Notes: generated by a model not told the origin, from the sequence alone. Positions 52,001 through 59,156 are shown, numbered from the stretch's first letter. The stretch is DNA of 64,000 bases from Sphaerolaimus hirsutus (GCA_964036195.1 OZ038456.1:5580001-5644000), one strand, 5' to 3'. Translations and numbers: made by a program.

Positions 52001-54339
52001 AAATATTTGCTGTTTTTTACGAACTAAGTTTTTTATATAAAAAAAACAAAGTTTTTGTCTTTACACTTAATTTTAGCCAACCCAATTTACCAAATGAGAT
52101 AAACATTTCTTGCTTGCAGATCAAAACTTTCAAAATGTGTATGTAATTGTCAAATGCCTCCTTGTAATGAGCCCATGCAAAGTATAATTCCATACATTAG
52201 TGTGACACCATTGATTGCTGATGAAAAGGTGGAATCTTTCACTGTGAGTCTAAAATAAAGCGTTGGAAGAAGGGTGTGAAAATCTAATTTGGTACACATC
52301 AGTGGCCTCCAAGGGGGGGGGGGGTTGGGGGTTGCTACACCCCCCAAATCGGCCAGCTCTCTAGGATCTATCCCGAGGCAATTTTTTTGGCTATCTACCT
52401 ATCCTCCTAATTGCCCAGCTATCAATCTATGTGGAGCAACTTTTGAGCAACTTTTCCTCGATTTTCACCGAAAATCACTAATTTTTGCTCCATTTTGACA
52501 ATTTTAACCTTCAAAATCGCTATTTTTGGCTATATACATACTTATATGCCTGTTTTTAGCTATTTTAACCTATTTTAGTGATTTTTTTCGCTTTATGACT
52601 TCTATACTTGGAAGGAGCCTATACTTTGCCCCAAGCCAAGCCCCCCCCACAGAAAAGTTTTCAGCTATCTATCCCTCCAAGAGGAGCGATTTGCTATCCA
52701 TCCAACCCCCCCACCCCCCAGGTCAAAATCTTGGAGACCCCTAGTACAGAGTGAATTGGTCGCTAATCATTTTACTTTTAGTTCCGTGTTCACGATTTAT
52801 CTGACAGATGTCACACACCACTTCCTTTTTACCACTGTTTTAACAAAATTGGTAGAACATAATTATGCATAACGCATAATGGTAAATTTATAGCTATTTT
52901 GCCTGATTTCATTCAGTCACAGAGTGCTCCCTATAGCCATAGTTTATCCCAAACCCTGGATTGAATCTAAAAAACCTCAAAAAAATCTCAATTTTCACGA
53001 TTTTATGAACTCCTGTGAATGTGAGAATTGCGTAGGTAAAACTATTATACCTACAAACGAATTTTTTCACAGGTAGCCACGAAAGTGTTGCAGATGCGAA
53101 ATGCAACAGAAAGACCCTCAATAAAAGGAAGAGTGAAAAACTTTATCCGCATGGTAATCTATTTCGATACCATGAACACCGTGGTCACAGAATATAGCCT
53201 CAAGATGACGTTAACTCAATACATTTCAAACGTTGGCGGCCAATTAAGTGCGTTAAACATACCGTATTTCCTCGAAATACCCCCAGGGCAGGGGTCTCCT
53301 AGGGGGGGGGGGGGCTGGGGGGGGATGCCCCCCCCCCAAATCGGCCAGCTATCTATCTATCCCGAGGCAAAATTTTGTGGCTACTACCCCCAAAGACCCC
53401 CCCCCCCCAAATCGCTCAGCTATCTATCTATCTGGAGTGGTTTTTGAGAAATTTTGCCCCAATTTTCGCTCAAAATCACAAATTTTCGCACCTTTTGATA
53501 GTTTTTCACCTTCAAAATTGTGCTTTCCAGTTATATACATGGTTATATACCTATTTTGAGCCATTTTATACCTACTTTTGGTTACTTTTAACTGATTATT
53601 AGCGATTTTTTCTTAACCTTCAAAAAGCCTATATATTGTGCCCCCGCCAGCCCCCCCCAGCCCCCCCCAGAAAAATTTTTCAGCTATCTATCCCTCCGGA
53701 GGAGCGATTTGCTATCTATCCAGCCCCCGCGAGGGCCAAAATCCTGGAGACCCCTGCCCCAGGGGTTTATTTTTTTCAGAGTGTTAAATATGAGGGGGGT
53801 ATCGAAGGAGGGGTATTTTGAGGGGGTTATTACTTTGCCAGAATCTTTTTGAACTCCCAGTACTTTTTCGTTGTTTCTAACGTACGCAGACGTAGAAAAA
53901 TGAAACTATAGGTATATTCGACCCGTATAAGCATTTACAGACTTATATAAGTATGTAGATGGTGGAAGCCCTGTTCTTAGGTAACTCAGTCATTGTTTTT
54001 AGCGTGTGTTCTGCATTGCATAGATCACAAGCCGCAGTTTTTGGCAATTGCATTCTATTTACACTCATTTTGGGGTGGGGGTACTCGGGGGTGGGGGGGG
54101 GGTTATTTTTCAGAGTGTTGATTTTGAGTAGGAGGGGGGTATTTCGACGAAATACGGTAGACATAGTTTTCGCAGTCATTTACAATTACAGTGCATTCAT
54201 TACTCTCATTACTTCAAGGAAGTTTACAGGTCTGTGGACAGGGGCATCTCTGCTCACACTGGCGCAATTATTGATTTATATGATAAGTGCTTTGATAGAA
54301 GCCATACAGAAAGCAGTAAAGCATTTTACTGGATTGTGA
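31032..54339 (+). CDS. DEG/ENaC/ASIC-family cation channel subunit
   Basis: Fifteen exons: 31032-31124, 31320-31337, 31906-32018, 32209-32419, 34219-34431, 34960-35018, 35087-35167, 35360-35406, 36555-36659, 36828-36862, 37029-37238, 37433-37608, 52120-52243, 53073-53247, 54230-54339; 1,770 nt, 589 residues. Landmarks: WCERTTFHG (His-Gly gating motif, residues 51-59), TM1 about 69-91, FPYVILCNRN (117-126), GTRGICMLLDN, KCSQECQVQIAYEQCNC, CVCNCQMPPC, SNVGGQLS, and TM2 starting LWTGASLLTL with the GAS selectivity filter. Predicted plasma-membrane trimer gated by acid, peptide or touch; the ligand is unknown. Seven introns are introners and one holds a BEL/Pao element. The end of exon 4 is the least certain border. 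Confidence 0.92.
31125..31319 (+). mobile_element. Introner after first DEG/ENaC exon
   Basis: A 195-bp palindrome, left GTACCACTCCCAGACCCTGT, right GGGTCCGGGAGTGCCCCCTG. Exact removal joins ASIR|MSDKRK in frame to the next donor gtgagc. The right end is CTG; an internal AG in GGGAG|TGC would also keep frame (adds CPL). Confidence 0.8.
31426..31571. mobile_element. hAT-type MITE, TIR TAGGGTTGGGA
   Basis: TAGGGTTGGGA...TCCCAACCCTA with perfect 8-bp TSD tcccagac (31418-31425, 31572-31579). Interior iterates ccgaaccgaac. In a DEG/ENaC intron. A related fragment ends aaattcccaaccctaac near 56905. Confidence 0.9.
32019..32208 (+). mobile_element. Introner in TM1 exon of DEG/ENaC gene
   Basis: A 190-bp hairpin, left GTGCCAGTCCCAGACCCTGT, right GGGTCTGAGAGTGCCCCAG. 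Splicing TG|G restores VTQIVW-ATIISALF in the middle of transmembrane segment 1, so the interruption could not be tolerated unspliced. Confidence 0.95.
32710..33885. mobile_element. aacacagaaactc-iterated element, split by a MITE
   Basis: Ends ccaacgatggaaaaaacaca and ttacccatcgttg are inverted. Both arms iterate aaactcaaaacacag. A TA-type MITE is nested at 33083-33412. In the DEG/ENaC intron before exon 5. Confidence 0.65.
33083..33412. mobile_element. TA-type C-run MITE, diverged
   Basis: Left tataccttattacctcgaac, right gggtatttcaaggtaatatg; interior ctcgaaatacccccctccgg resembles the 11.7-kb copy. Confidence 0.75.
34432..34959 (+). mobile_element. Second-family introner with expanded gaagtgaaaagtga arms
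   Basis: Begins GTCAATTCCGCAAAATGAGA and ends ttctccacttgcggaactgcccctg. Exact removal joins FGENL|VDFMDHLKHTCEE in frame. The interior is a 24-bp-type degenerate tandem of aagtgaaaagtgaactgc with a 528-bp total length, two to three times its relatives. CTG occurs on both sides, and the right end lacks AG. Confidence 0.85.
35019..35086 (+). other. Ordinary 68-nt intron in DEG/ENaC gene
   Basis: Donor AG|GTGTTC and acceptor AATTGCAG|C. Its removal corrects an otherwise unavoidable frame change and gives FPFNA-SCVQHSESPAAP. Included because both flanking introns are introners and this one is not. Confidence 0.75.
35168..35359 (+). mobile_element. Introner in DEG/ENaC extracellular region
   Basis: A 192-bp near-perfect palindrome, left GGGGCAGTCCCAGACACTG, right GGTCTGGGACTGCCCCCAG, centre ggcaatcgagttgcc. 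Removal gives AGTR-GICMLLDNP. The left end is GG, not GT; a GT seven bases inside (GGGGCA|GTCCC) would also keep frame. Confidence 0.85.
35724..36287. mobile_element. hAT-type tagatagct element, 8-bp TSD cctagatt
   Basis: Ends caggagtctcg and agatacccctg, flanked by cctagatt on both sides. Interior: ctatctatcccggaggcc, cccaaatcgcccagctatct, then aaaatcgctatttttc and stepwise ttttagcgatttttc blocks. A stray cctaatacgcacatctgc fragment is nested. DEG/ENaC intron. Confidence 0.85.
36660..36827 (+). mobile_element. Introner in DEG/ENaC gene (TTG right end)
   Basis: A 168-bp hairpin, left GTGCCAATCCCAAACCCTGT, right GGGTCCGGGAGTGCCCCTTG. Removal gives ENTADSG-FLVSLSYDKF. No AG at the right end; an AG nine bases earlier (GGGAG|TGCC) is also in frame and would add VPL. 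Confidence 0.88.
36887..36995. mobile_element. gggatcg-type palindromic element, short copy
   Basis: TAGGGTTCAAACGGGA...TCCCGTTTGAACCCTA with flanks cgttcgat / cctttgat (6 of 8 match). In the intron after exon 10 of the DEG/ENaC gene. Confidence 0.8.
37239..37432 (+). mobile_element. Introner in DEG/ENaC Cys-rich domain
   Basis: A 194-bp inverted repeat, left GTGCCGATCTCAGACGCTGT, right GGGTCTGGGACTGACCCCAG. Exact splicing gives AKCSQ-ECQVQIAYEQC, the conserved Cys-x3-Cys motif of the family. CAG on both sides. Confidence 0.95.
37784..39078 (-). repeat. 3' LTR of BEL/Pao element
   Basis: 1,295 bp, starts TGTGATGAAGCC and ends GTCAGCACA on the plus strand. Differs from the other LTR at 38010, 38216 and 38377. 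The upstream polypurine tract is not obvious. Confidence 0.96.
39121..47823 (-). CDS. BEL/Pao gag-pol-env-like polyprotein (2,900 residues)
   Basis: Approximate residues: coiled N-terminus, then a DUF1759-type gag region (170-340); three zinc knuckles (CVFCNDT about 420, CLRCLQKGHYMNQC and CFYCKSNRHHTAVC about 450-480); aspartic protease DTGSQ (611); reverse transcriptase with YVDN (about 1,055); RNase H with IFVDAS (about 1,240); integrase zinc region HEKLMH...CPTC (1,600-1,643); DDE core with GLDYLGP, SDNATQF and GVYERMVG (1,675-1,800); a DUF5641-like chromatin-tether region (to about 1,985). After a hydrophobic stretch at about 2,055 comes a long Cys-rich ectodomain-like region, a transmembrane helix (about 2,685-2,711) and a Cys-rich basic tail, as in retroviral or arthropod-virus-derived envelope proteins. 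No stop or frameshift is visible. The env origin is not determined. Confidence 0.95.
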   Translation of the reverse strand: MVSPTGHIRKTLGPAKHRVESRLAREFAKYDLELFAEASKEDKRTEMRRVIATIKQEGAKLESAMTAVRTQFDAWRDIVKDIDEPDQLEQEQKIYQDSYEEYANMSDLVTQKMAAMNVYIEELQDMIQQQSGNTMYEVNTAFIQQMAAQMALTAQGAAPGASSTNATTAKSVKLQKLEVEQFTGEIVKFRSWWQMFESHIHNRTDLEDISKFSYLRSLLKGSAFGMISGLSVTAENYAPAIAMLKKRYDQPVVVRNTLMSNIMKLRQARNTCQDMRILFDAIERLLQQLESLGESVEHPMLLSQLQQKVPPEVLREIQKEQGTEEALTVENFRKLFGKQLALSEAVQHAQQTEAPVQQSCRGFGNNPRAQQFNNRFQGNGNRFRGPENPRTSTGSMSVIQNGQSAPQAGFMNPGRPCVFCNDTQQLHFNDKCPKFKTARERRVILSKAERCLRCLQKGHYMNQCQFTRSCFYCKSNRHHTAVCPEKFGDNSNGNAGRQIPAFRANGQQNGQQSANNGRKSVPTAGRPAQSQQRKATVNCVTVEEAGPEMVETETISSTVVTEPNTKQQNTSVNLSVNRNMSMLMTARTVIEASEVDTEMEPEQPPLQIQAFLDTGSQGTYMSEKVAKKLNLKSTGEHHIQVYTFGNEKPHYKVVQQVEFRMRLRNGQKVDMVADVVPTLTTEQVKVPVSEQDEKYLQKYFPDESYFADRIPKDKGTECKFKPDIIVGLNYFWDLMSRNTSTTRLPSGLYVIPSELGLLMGGGQLTSNRNQWTTDGAYPVVVNTIVHQIQREKWYEEAPLSIAPVPNVKDMDRLDTIGIMDQPDLVEDDEAIKQFNESVQRNPDGRYSVKFMYKPNLHELPDNKAMAFKRFRYLTNRLKRDPELLEKIQAIMKAQEEQGVIEKVQEDIMDGRKFHILPHQPVITPEKTTTKVREVYDASAKPPGMPSLNECMYRGPVILPQLVGMLMRFRLHEIALVADIEKAFLQISLQDSDRDVTRFLWYKDPTKPSMEDNIQIYRFARVPFGIICSPALLALTVRYHLNQAGTENAKLIDENLYVDNLILSVDTEQKAIELYQESKVLFTEAQMNLREWNSNNKSFTWQLAESDVAKEIVTTVLGMKWDTESDQMWLKTPKTVQQSQLLETDQKIKLPTKRTVAKVTAGCFDPMGLVSPVLLPAKRFLQTLWHSGPSAKEWDSPLSEEQTAIWQQLETELLKVGQIKFNRNLNYQSGADAQLHIFVDASAMAYSAAAYICQKTENDSGTSSLLYSRLRLAPKKPEVTIPRLELLAMLIGSRMSKFIHRELKDVKFSQTVVWSDSTCCLKWLTTAKPLACFVKNRLDEIRKIQSETENMHIRHIAGLENPADMATRGMNMSELEGSNLWWKGPEWLMTGEWPEPKVEPVTPEVMAEIKREELKFPKASPIYLGATQQVVSDPDASNEQADESKQSNPLGIEIQRFSSLTKLLDATVYVMRFVRQMHEKCSKNDSQNGLSEIMKSICGTIKPQGIISIEEREIALKYWIKVTQQNHYKRVAEILATGHSKGSQDGKKAAADQQLIKWLNVQMHQDGILKCHGRMEHTDPQEVTVPLILLPATATVTQLIVRDQHEKLMHAGVQHTLAAIRQKYWITQGRRVIYNVTRTCPTCKKLGAKPYQLPPMPDLPETRVQRARPFQYTGLDYLGPVWYKVDKDHRKMWICLFTCMVTRAVHLESVLDMTAQEFLNAVRRFIARRGKPEAVISDNATQFKLTEKVLNTSNDKAINTGKEWSEMVKNGAVQTYCSQQQIQWNMTTPMAPWQGGVYERMVGITKKHFKAAVGHRMLTLQELLTLLPEVEAVINSRPISYIYGDVKSLRVLTPKDFLTGEGQIGAPQFDADKDEEFVPRMDNAAKLQKYWETTQQTLDKFWDLWHQEYIPSLRERTQVTHKHGRLTATQEPKVNEVVLIYEENMPRGAWRMGRIEQLEPSKDGQIRSAKVRTANRNVVSRPLNQLYPLEINSKTMDIPETAVTVKVDLLDPAIVQKHVRNQSSNRDSVPNPAQRNSASDRVLRSATGKATATTSNLVIGMLCMVLMLTGMSESATLREAGKAYSEVFSRTYVLETSTVRPPSLAAHHGLPPLPSEWPPKSVREMQTYERFKDAIKDHPVEQVISSQSQKYQICTSGRHGHALTVPEEVQCHIPPRNFVKAMKVTLYAQRQIPQKEKAYRCYIRIKEIITHTSFWGAKGITGNFEKYQQVGVVACNYARIHKMFRGTPLVEMEPRVWTTNQTLNVEYSWCCHDKENVVSNFYMEEGTVASLDGKTVISDLQDFSQCRAMMGHCRDHNYGITVWDTENFKHQCAYERIGRFKSDISGQTIIVSKLQAAYSHSNKTKRPIGSECVPGDIYYTDQGGVFIQFDRREDVPVEWAMPGKIVEARESTISGTLYARLDDRNSKFQFLQHVVREMTQAQFAIVWHQLCQLRKNQLDMLTQLFRIDPTLGIRAMLGRQDVHAEWAGEAIMFWECKEVQPYIVYQTGKVGETCYKYTPMRLDKDGPLWFKSPGSRDLVEKSPEEDCSHTTPHLYRNEHGQWKSAHGMVHVTETPIEMTWKGQWQAFTFDAPHLFTNIVNRATNFMDVRGQIQRLQNLEHVQNQLIDYTADMSLDPRVIRNSIEGIGAGIGQTAAGIGKAYGHYISGVSKGYTNFMGGMLKGPFQVIINTIAMLLGITILVAGIVAAGYLWYNWRIATGKPVIPPCVYTCIWKCIVCPFKCIWLCFRAVRYTIKKSTQKETNYPQRKVRKTELRPAIKRRARSNSTQSVRFARRAETEDRMAKSLSAYVQPDESSADEGQVRARNRDSVHMPDIRKFTSRERAGSDTGNYLLHHQARSALASPATGPATSRTPTTSRTTTFTTEATVETPLITLAPTTTSM
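47824..49052 (-). other. BEL/Pao 5' leader with primer-binding site
   Basis: Between the 5' LTR and the polyprotein start. On the minus strand the first bases after the LTR are TGGCGCAGCGAGCAGG, a plausible tRNA primer-binding site starting with TGG. The rest is a 1.2-kb leader without a conserved ORF; open frames here look incidental. Confidence 0.75.
49053..50347 (-). repeat. 5' LTR of BEL/Pao element
   Basis: 1,295 bp, near-identical to 37784-39078. Followed on the plus strand by the target duplication ctttc. Confidence 0.96.
50530..51595. mobile_element. ttcaaatgc-iterated inverted-repeat element
   Basis: Left arm repeats tttcaaatgct; right arm repeats agcatttgaa; between them is a tract of ttttacattcac-type motifs. 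Boundaries near cctgggcactagggtgcacc and cggcctcctgggcaccgg. DEG/ENaC intron, right of the BEL element. Confidence 0.6.
51711..51852. mobile_element. 142-bp hairpin MITE
   Basis: Left cacacacactagttgacatc, right gatgtcaactagtgtgtgtg; arms continue with accaaa...tggcaactggttctgatccc mirrored. DEG/ENaC intron. Confidence 0.85.
52300..52742. mobile_element. tagatagct-type element, eroded left end
   Basis: Right end ggagacccctag; interior ctatcaatctatgtggagc, aaaatcgctatttttggc and ctatctatccctccaagagg as in the 53.3-kb copy. Intron after exon 13 of the DEG/ENaC gene. Confidence 0.75.
53262..54157. mobile_element. TA-flanked MITE interrupted by a hAT-type element
   Basis: TA-CCGTATTTCCTCGAAATAC...gtatttcgacgaaatacgg-TA. 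The first arm is split after the C-run by the 53289-53756 element. Interior contains the aacgtgtgttctgcattg... block shared with 3.5 kb. Last DEG/ENaC intron. Confidence 0.88.
53289..53756. mobile_element. hAT-type tagatagct element, TIR CAGGGGTCTCC
   Basis: CAGGGGTCTCC...GGAGACCCCTG with perfect 8-bp TSD ccccaggg (53281-53288, 53757-53764). Cleanest-ended copy of this family in the window. Confidence 0.92.
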
Positions 54340-55212
54340 TTGCATTGAAATTTATAAAATGCACAAACTAAGGATCTCAAGTCAACCCTACTTTAAATAA
54401 CATAACTTTACAATATTTACATAACATAATTTATTCATTAGTTCTATAAAGTTATGTCAAGTTACTGTAGGTTGTTGTTTGTATTGTGTCAGTGTCACCA
54501 TCCCCTAACTTGATGCCACTCATCCCTTAGCTTGATTTAAATAAAAATTGTTCTCCCTTTTTCTGCTTTTTGCACATTGAAAAGCAGATGGAACACAAAA
54601 AGGACACAACCAGGAGCAATTAAATTTGGTTCAAGATCACCAACCAGCTTAAAGCTGTAAATACCATAAAAGTGTACAAAATTTATTTTGTAATCAAAAT
54701 AAAAAAACAGAAAGTAATGTCTTTGAGAGGCATGCGGTGCGCCGGTCAATAGTTAGGTTTTCTTCTAAGACATTTGTATTTACCCTGAAAAGTTGACTTG
54801 AATACACAACAGAAAAAATTTTTTGAGACCAACATATGATACCCAGCGTAAACTTTTTGCACTTTTTATTGAGTGTATAAAGCTGTGTAAAAACCAAATT
54901 AACACAATTCACAAAAAAAACACACGCTGGCCACAATGTGGTCATTTATTTACCTACCATATCCACCTTCTTTTTCTGGATTGTAAATACACTTGGTTGA
55001 TAGGTAAAATGGCATTCAAAATGAAGAGAATTGCATTTCAAATGAGTGTCACATGATATCGTTGTTTGCACTGTTTTGCATACTCAGTGAAAGCCTTGCA
55101 ATTTGTATGGACATAGGATCTAAATTGGTAAATATCATTCTAAAATTCGAATAGACTGAAGAAAGCCAAGTAAGAATATGCAATTTCTTGTCACCATTAT
55201 ATTTATTCACTG
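54340..55212. other. No recognisable feature
   Basis: AT-rich spacer between the DEG/ENaC stop and the receptor start. No repeat termini or coding signal seen. Confidence 0.5.
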
Positions 55213-58200
55213 ATGGACATTTTTTTAATGAACGAAACCCATAAAATAGACAATTTTACAACGGATATAAATGACACCAGCCAAAATTCAATCGGCACTT
55301 CCACTGAGAGAAGAATATGTGGTGCAATTTACATAATTCTGGGGACACTTTTGCTGACACCCTACATTTACCTACTCTACAAAATGCTAAATGAAAAATT
55401 GGTGCTCAAACATGCAATTTTTCTGTGGATGTTTGTTCAAGGGGGTGCAGATTGTTCATCATTACTTCTCAGAGTTTGGGGCGGAGTCGAGACTTTAGCA
55501 CAGGAGAGGCTAACATCTGAACACGTGAGTATCCAAACATTGATAATTGTCTGGGTATTTAACATTGTATTTTAAGGTGACATTTCATTTTAAAGTGACA
55601 TGTACTGTGTGTTGAGCCATTGAGTTGAGCCAATGTGTGTAGGGCCATAAACTCAGTGAAAAAACTTTTTGAAAGAAAACTATTTACATATATATACAGC
55701 AGTCTGTGGGGGTCTATGCCAGTGCGCATGTAAACCTGGTGTACATGTAGGTCCATTTTCCCACATTTTTCCATCACACTGATATTTTAGAAGTACATTG
55801 GTAATCACACTGTTAATTCTCTATAAAATACAGCGAGTGGGGTGCCAGTCTCTCTACCGTATTTCTCCGTTTATAACACCCGGGTGTTATACAAAATCGG
55901 AGCAATTTTCAGCGATCTTTTTCAAAACATGTAAAACACCCGGGTGCTATTTCAAGGGGAGTGTTATACATGGGAACTTCATCAAAATAGTAACTAACAT
56001 AAACATAAACAAAAATAGCACTTCATCAACATTGTATTCATGACTTTTTATATTAAGATGGTAACAATAACACTAAATAGACATTATATCTATTACTTTT
56101 TGTGGTGGAAAAGCGCGAGAAAAAATGGTCCCTGCATATTGTTTGGTTCCAAGCGTGCAGCTAATTCAATTTAATTCAATTGCTAATGTGCATGCCACGG
56201 AATTATGAGTGGCGCCACGCACAATATTTGAATTCGAGCCTAACCAATTACAATGTTTTTTGAAACATAGCATAGCACTCCCGGGGTGCTATACAATTGT
56301 GTAACACCCCGGGTGTTATGCACAGGGGGGGTGCTATAAACGGAGAAATACGGTATATGTACATGTATTTACATACATATCAGAGATTTTTGGCACCAAT
56401 GCCAATGGCGCAGCGCCATGATGCCATTTCGTCACCATGAAGGTAAACTTATAGGGTGGGTGGCTGAATCCCCCTCCTGTACACCGGGGTCAGTAAACAA
56501 ACAGACACCATGCTCAAAAATCCTGGATATGTACCTGGCCCCTGAAGCAAGGGGTCTACATGCGCTGGCACCATGGCATGGCACCTATGAATGGCGCGAG
56601 CGCCATGACACCATTCCGCCACTACGGGGGCAAAATTTTAGGGGGGGGGTTGTTTTATGTTGTTTTTCCTTTGTTCAGCTTATTATTTTCTTACTCCCGA
56701 TTTTTTCATTACCCGATACCTGACTTTTTCATTACCCGGAACCAAAATTTTTGACAATTTGGAACCAAAAGAACCAAACCGGATCCGAACTTAAGGACCG
56801 AACCGAGAACCGGAACTGAAAATTTTGAGGAACCGAGAACCGAGAACCGAACCGAAATTTTTTAGAACCGAACCTTAAACCTTAAATTTTGAAATTCCCA
56901 ACCCTAACCTAGGCAGGGCAGGGGTTCTGTAGGGGGGTTATGCAAGGTTATCCCCCGCCAAATGCAGCAGCTATCTATCTATCCAGGGGGCCACTCGGCT
57001 ATCTATTTACCCCGAGGCAAAATTTGTGGCTACTATACCAATAGAAAGAAACAAAAGAGCTCCTCTCAAAAAAACTTGACCATCTAGGTATGTATCTATC
57101 TGGGGCAATTTTTGAGATCTATATGATCTATCTATATGAACTCCCAGAGGGATTCAAATTCACTGAACCCCTGTACTTACCATCTTACAGGTGCATTTAT
57201 TTATTGGTTTCTGCTATCCATTCACTTATGCTGTGGCAGTGTGGAACTATGTGGCACAGACATTTGTTATAATGCTATCCATTTGTTACCCAGTAATTGG
57301 TAGAAATTACTGTGGTGGTCCAGCTTTTGCAGACAAATTCACCAGGGGCCAGTTCCGTAAATTGAGAAGTGAGAAGTAAAATGGCAATAGCGAAGTGAAT
57401 GGAGGAGTAAAATGGCAAAAGCGAAATGAAATTACTTTTTATTTCATTTTTTTACTTCGCCTTTGCCAATTTACTTGCCATTTCCTAAGCCTAAGCCATT
57501 TCACATCACTTTTGCCATGTAACTTGACTTTTGACATTTTACTTCTAACTTCTCAATTTGCGGAACTGGCACCAGATCTTTTCATGCACTTGCCATTCAA
57601 ATCATCTGGCTCATTTCTCTACTTCATGCCTGGCTTTTCTATGGTCAGTATCCTGGCATGTATGTGCATTTCAGGTGTGTGAATAGAAACACCAATATTG
57701 CATCAATAACACACTTAAAAAAGTTTATTCACACTTTTCAGTGACAATATGGCCAGATTATGGTTTTTCAATTATACCTCACAAGCAGGGGAATTTTACA
57801 GCAAGTACATTAAGATGCACATGGCAAATGTGCCATTATTGGCTGCAATTCCTTTAGGTATAACACTAGCAATGTATGCTAAGATTGCTTGCAGGCAAGT
57901 GCCAGCTGATTAGTTTTTGCTTAACAGCATCTATCTATCCCGGTGGCAAAATTTTGGGCTACTACCCCCTAAACCCCCCCCCCCAAATCGCCCAGCTATC
58001 TACCTATCTGGGGCGATTTTTCAGAAACTATACCCCAATTTTCACTCAAAATCGCTATTTTGCATACCTATATATAGATTTTCACCACCAAAATCACTAG
58101 TTCATGCGTCTAACTGCCTATTTTCAGCTATTTTAAGTACTATATGCTCTTGTATACCCATTTTGAGCTATTTTACACCTACTTTTAGCGATTTTTCTCC

Positions 58201-59079
58201 CATTTCTTCCTTCTATGTCCCGAAAAAGCCTATGTATTGAACCACCACAGCCCCCCCCCCGAAACCCCCCCCCAACCCCCCCCCCAGAAAATTTTTCAGC
58301 TATCTATCCCTCCGGAGGAGCGATTTGCTATCTATCCAACCACTCGGAGGGTCAAAATTCAAGATACACCTGCTTAACAGCTGTAATAAGACCTAACTTT
58401 TCTCACAGAAATCACCTGTACAACAGGGATAATCCACACCAAGTGTTTCATTCCAAAGTCAGGGGCAGAGCCAGTTTGGTTCTCTTCAGGCTGGGAATAG
58501 TGATAGCAGTTCCAATGCTGATGTATGCCATTGCGAGGCCATATTTAAAGTAAGTTCTGTTATTGTGTATTGCGTATTCCATGAAGTAGAGAAATGGCTC
58601 ATGTTCAATCAATAATAATATACATAGACAAACAGAGTCTCCAATGCCTGGTTGAAGACCCCCATAAAAGTGCTCCATGTATATATATTATCTATCCATT
58701 ACCTTGGATTGTAAAAAATAAAATTGTATTTTTTAAGCTGCTTGATTTTTTGACAATTAATCAAAAACTATGGCCACCCTATACCATCCCCATTGACACC
58801 AACTCATAAAATGAAATTAAATGTATTCTTCACCCAGTTAACTGAAAGGTTTTTTCTGTGCAAAACTATTAATTTGCTGTGTTGTAATTGTCCAGCTTTG
58901 AGCTGACACTGTGGAAAAATGCATTTGACACAACACTGATTATGTTTGTGTTTGGATACAAGCCAATTGGATACATTGCAGTCAATTATAAAATTAGGCA
59001 GATGTTCAGACCAATGCTGCCCTCCTGTTGTTTTGGGTTGCACGTACATTGGACAGGTTCGTTTGGTATATATAGGTAA
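55213..59079 (+). CDS. Srt-like seven-transmembrane chemoreceptor
   Basis: Six exons: 55213-55524, 57191-57345, 57576-57674, 57742-57894, 58409-58549, 58896-59079; 1,044 nt, 347 residues, phases consistent. N-terminus has several N-x-S/T sites, then TM1 (ICGAIYIILGTLLLTPYIYL), TM2 with VQGGAD, TM3 (VAVWNYVAQTFVIMLSICYP), TM4 (LAIQIIWLISLLHAWLFYG), an FSDNMARLWFFNYTS loop, TM5 (VPLLAAIPLGITLAMYAKI), TM6 (LVLFRLGIVIAVPMLMYAI) and TM7 (LIMFVFGYKPIGYIAVNYKI). TM1 and the TM4-TM5 loop resemble nematode serpentine class T. Likely a plasma-membrane GPCR. One intron is an introner-type palindrome and one uses a GC donor. An alternative 3' exon at 59724 could replace the last seven residues. Confidence 0.8.
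55856..56355. mobile_element. TA-flanked MITE (CCGTATTTCTCCGTTTATAA)
   Basis: TA-CCGTATTTCTCCGTTTATAA...ataaacggagaaatacgg-TA; interior repeats acacccgggtgttat. In the first receptor intron. Confidence 0.88.
56930..57150. mobile_element. tagatagct-type fragment
   Basis: cagctatctatctatccagg and cccgaggcaaaatttgtggc blocks without intact ends. First receptor intron. Confidence 0.6.
57346..57575 (+). mobile_element. Second-family introner in receptor gene
   Basis: A 230-bp inverted repeat, left GGGCCAGTTCCGTAAATTGA, right tcaatttgcggaactggcaccag. Exact removal joins ADKFTR-SFHALAIQII at the start of TM4 with phases matching both neighbours. The left end lacks GT; a GT seven bases in (GGGGCCA|GTTCC) would add Gly-Gln and keep frame. 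CAG on both sides. Confidence 0.9.
57895..58408 (+). other. GC-AG intron containing a hAT-type element
   Basis: Donor is AG|GCAAGT, the classic GC-class donor; acceptor ctcacag. Filled by a tagatagct-type element (about 57929-58371) with 8-bp TSD cttaacag. Confidence 0.75.
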
Positions 59080-59156
59080 ATACTATTGGTGTTTTTCAAG
59101 AGAATTCGCAACAGGCACTTCTGGTGGGTAATGGTTGGTGTGGTAAAAGCACCATC

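Noticed and set aside
31032..54339. Calling the DEG/ENaC locus a pseudogene because of stops and frame changes
   Set aside because: Every interruption coincides with an introner end or a GT-AG pair, phases agree, and total coding length is a multiple of three.
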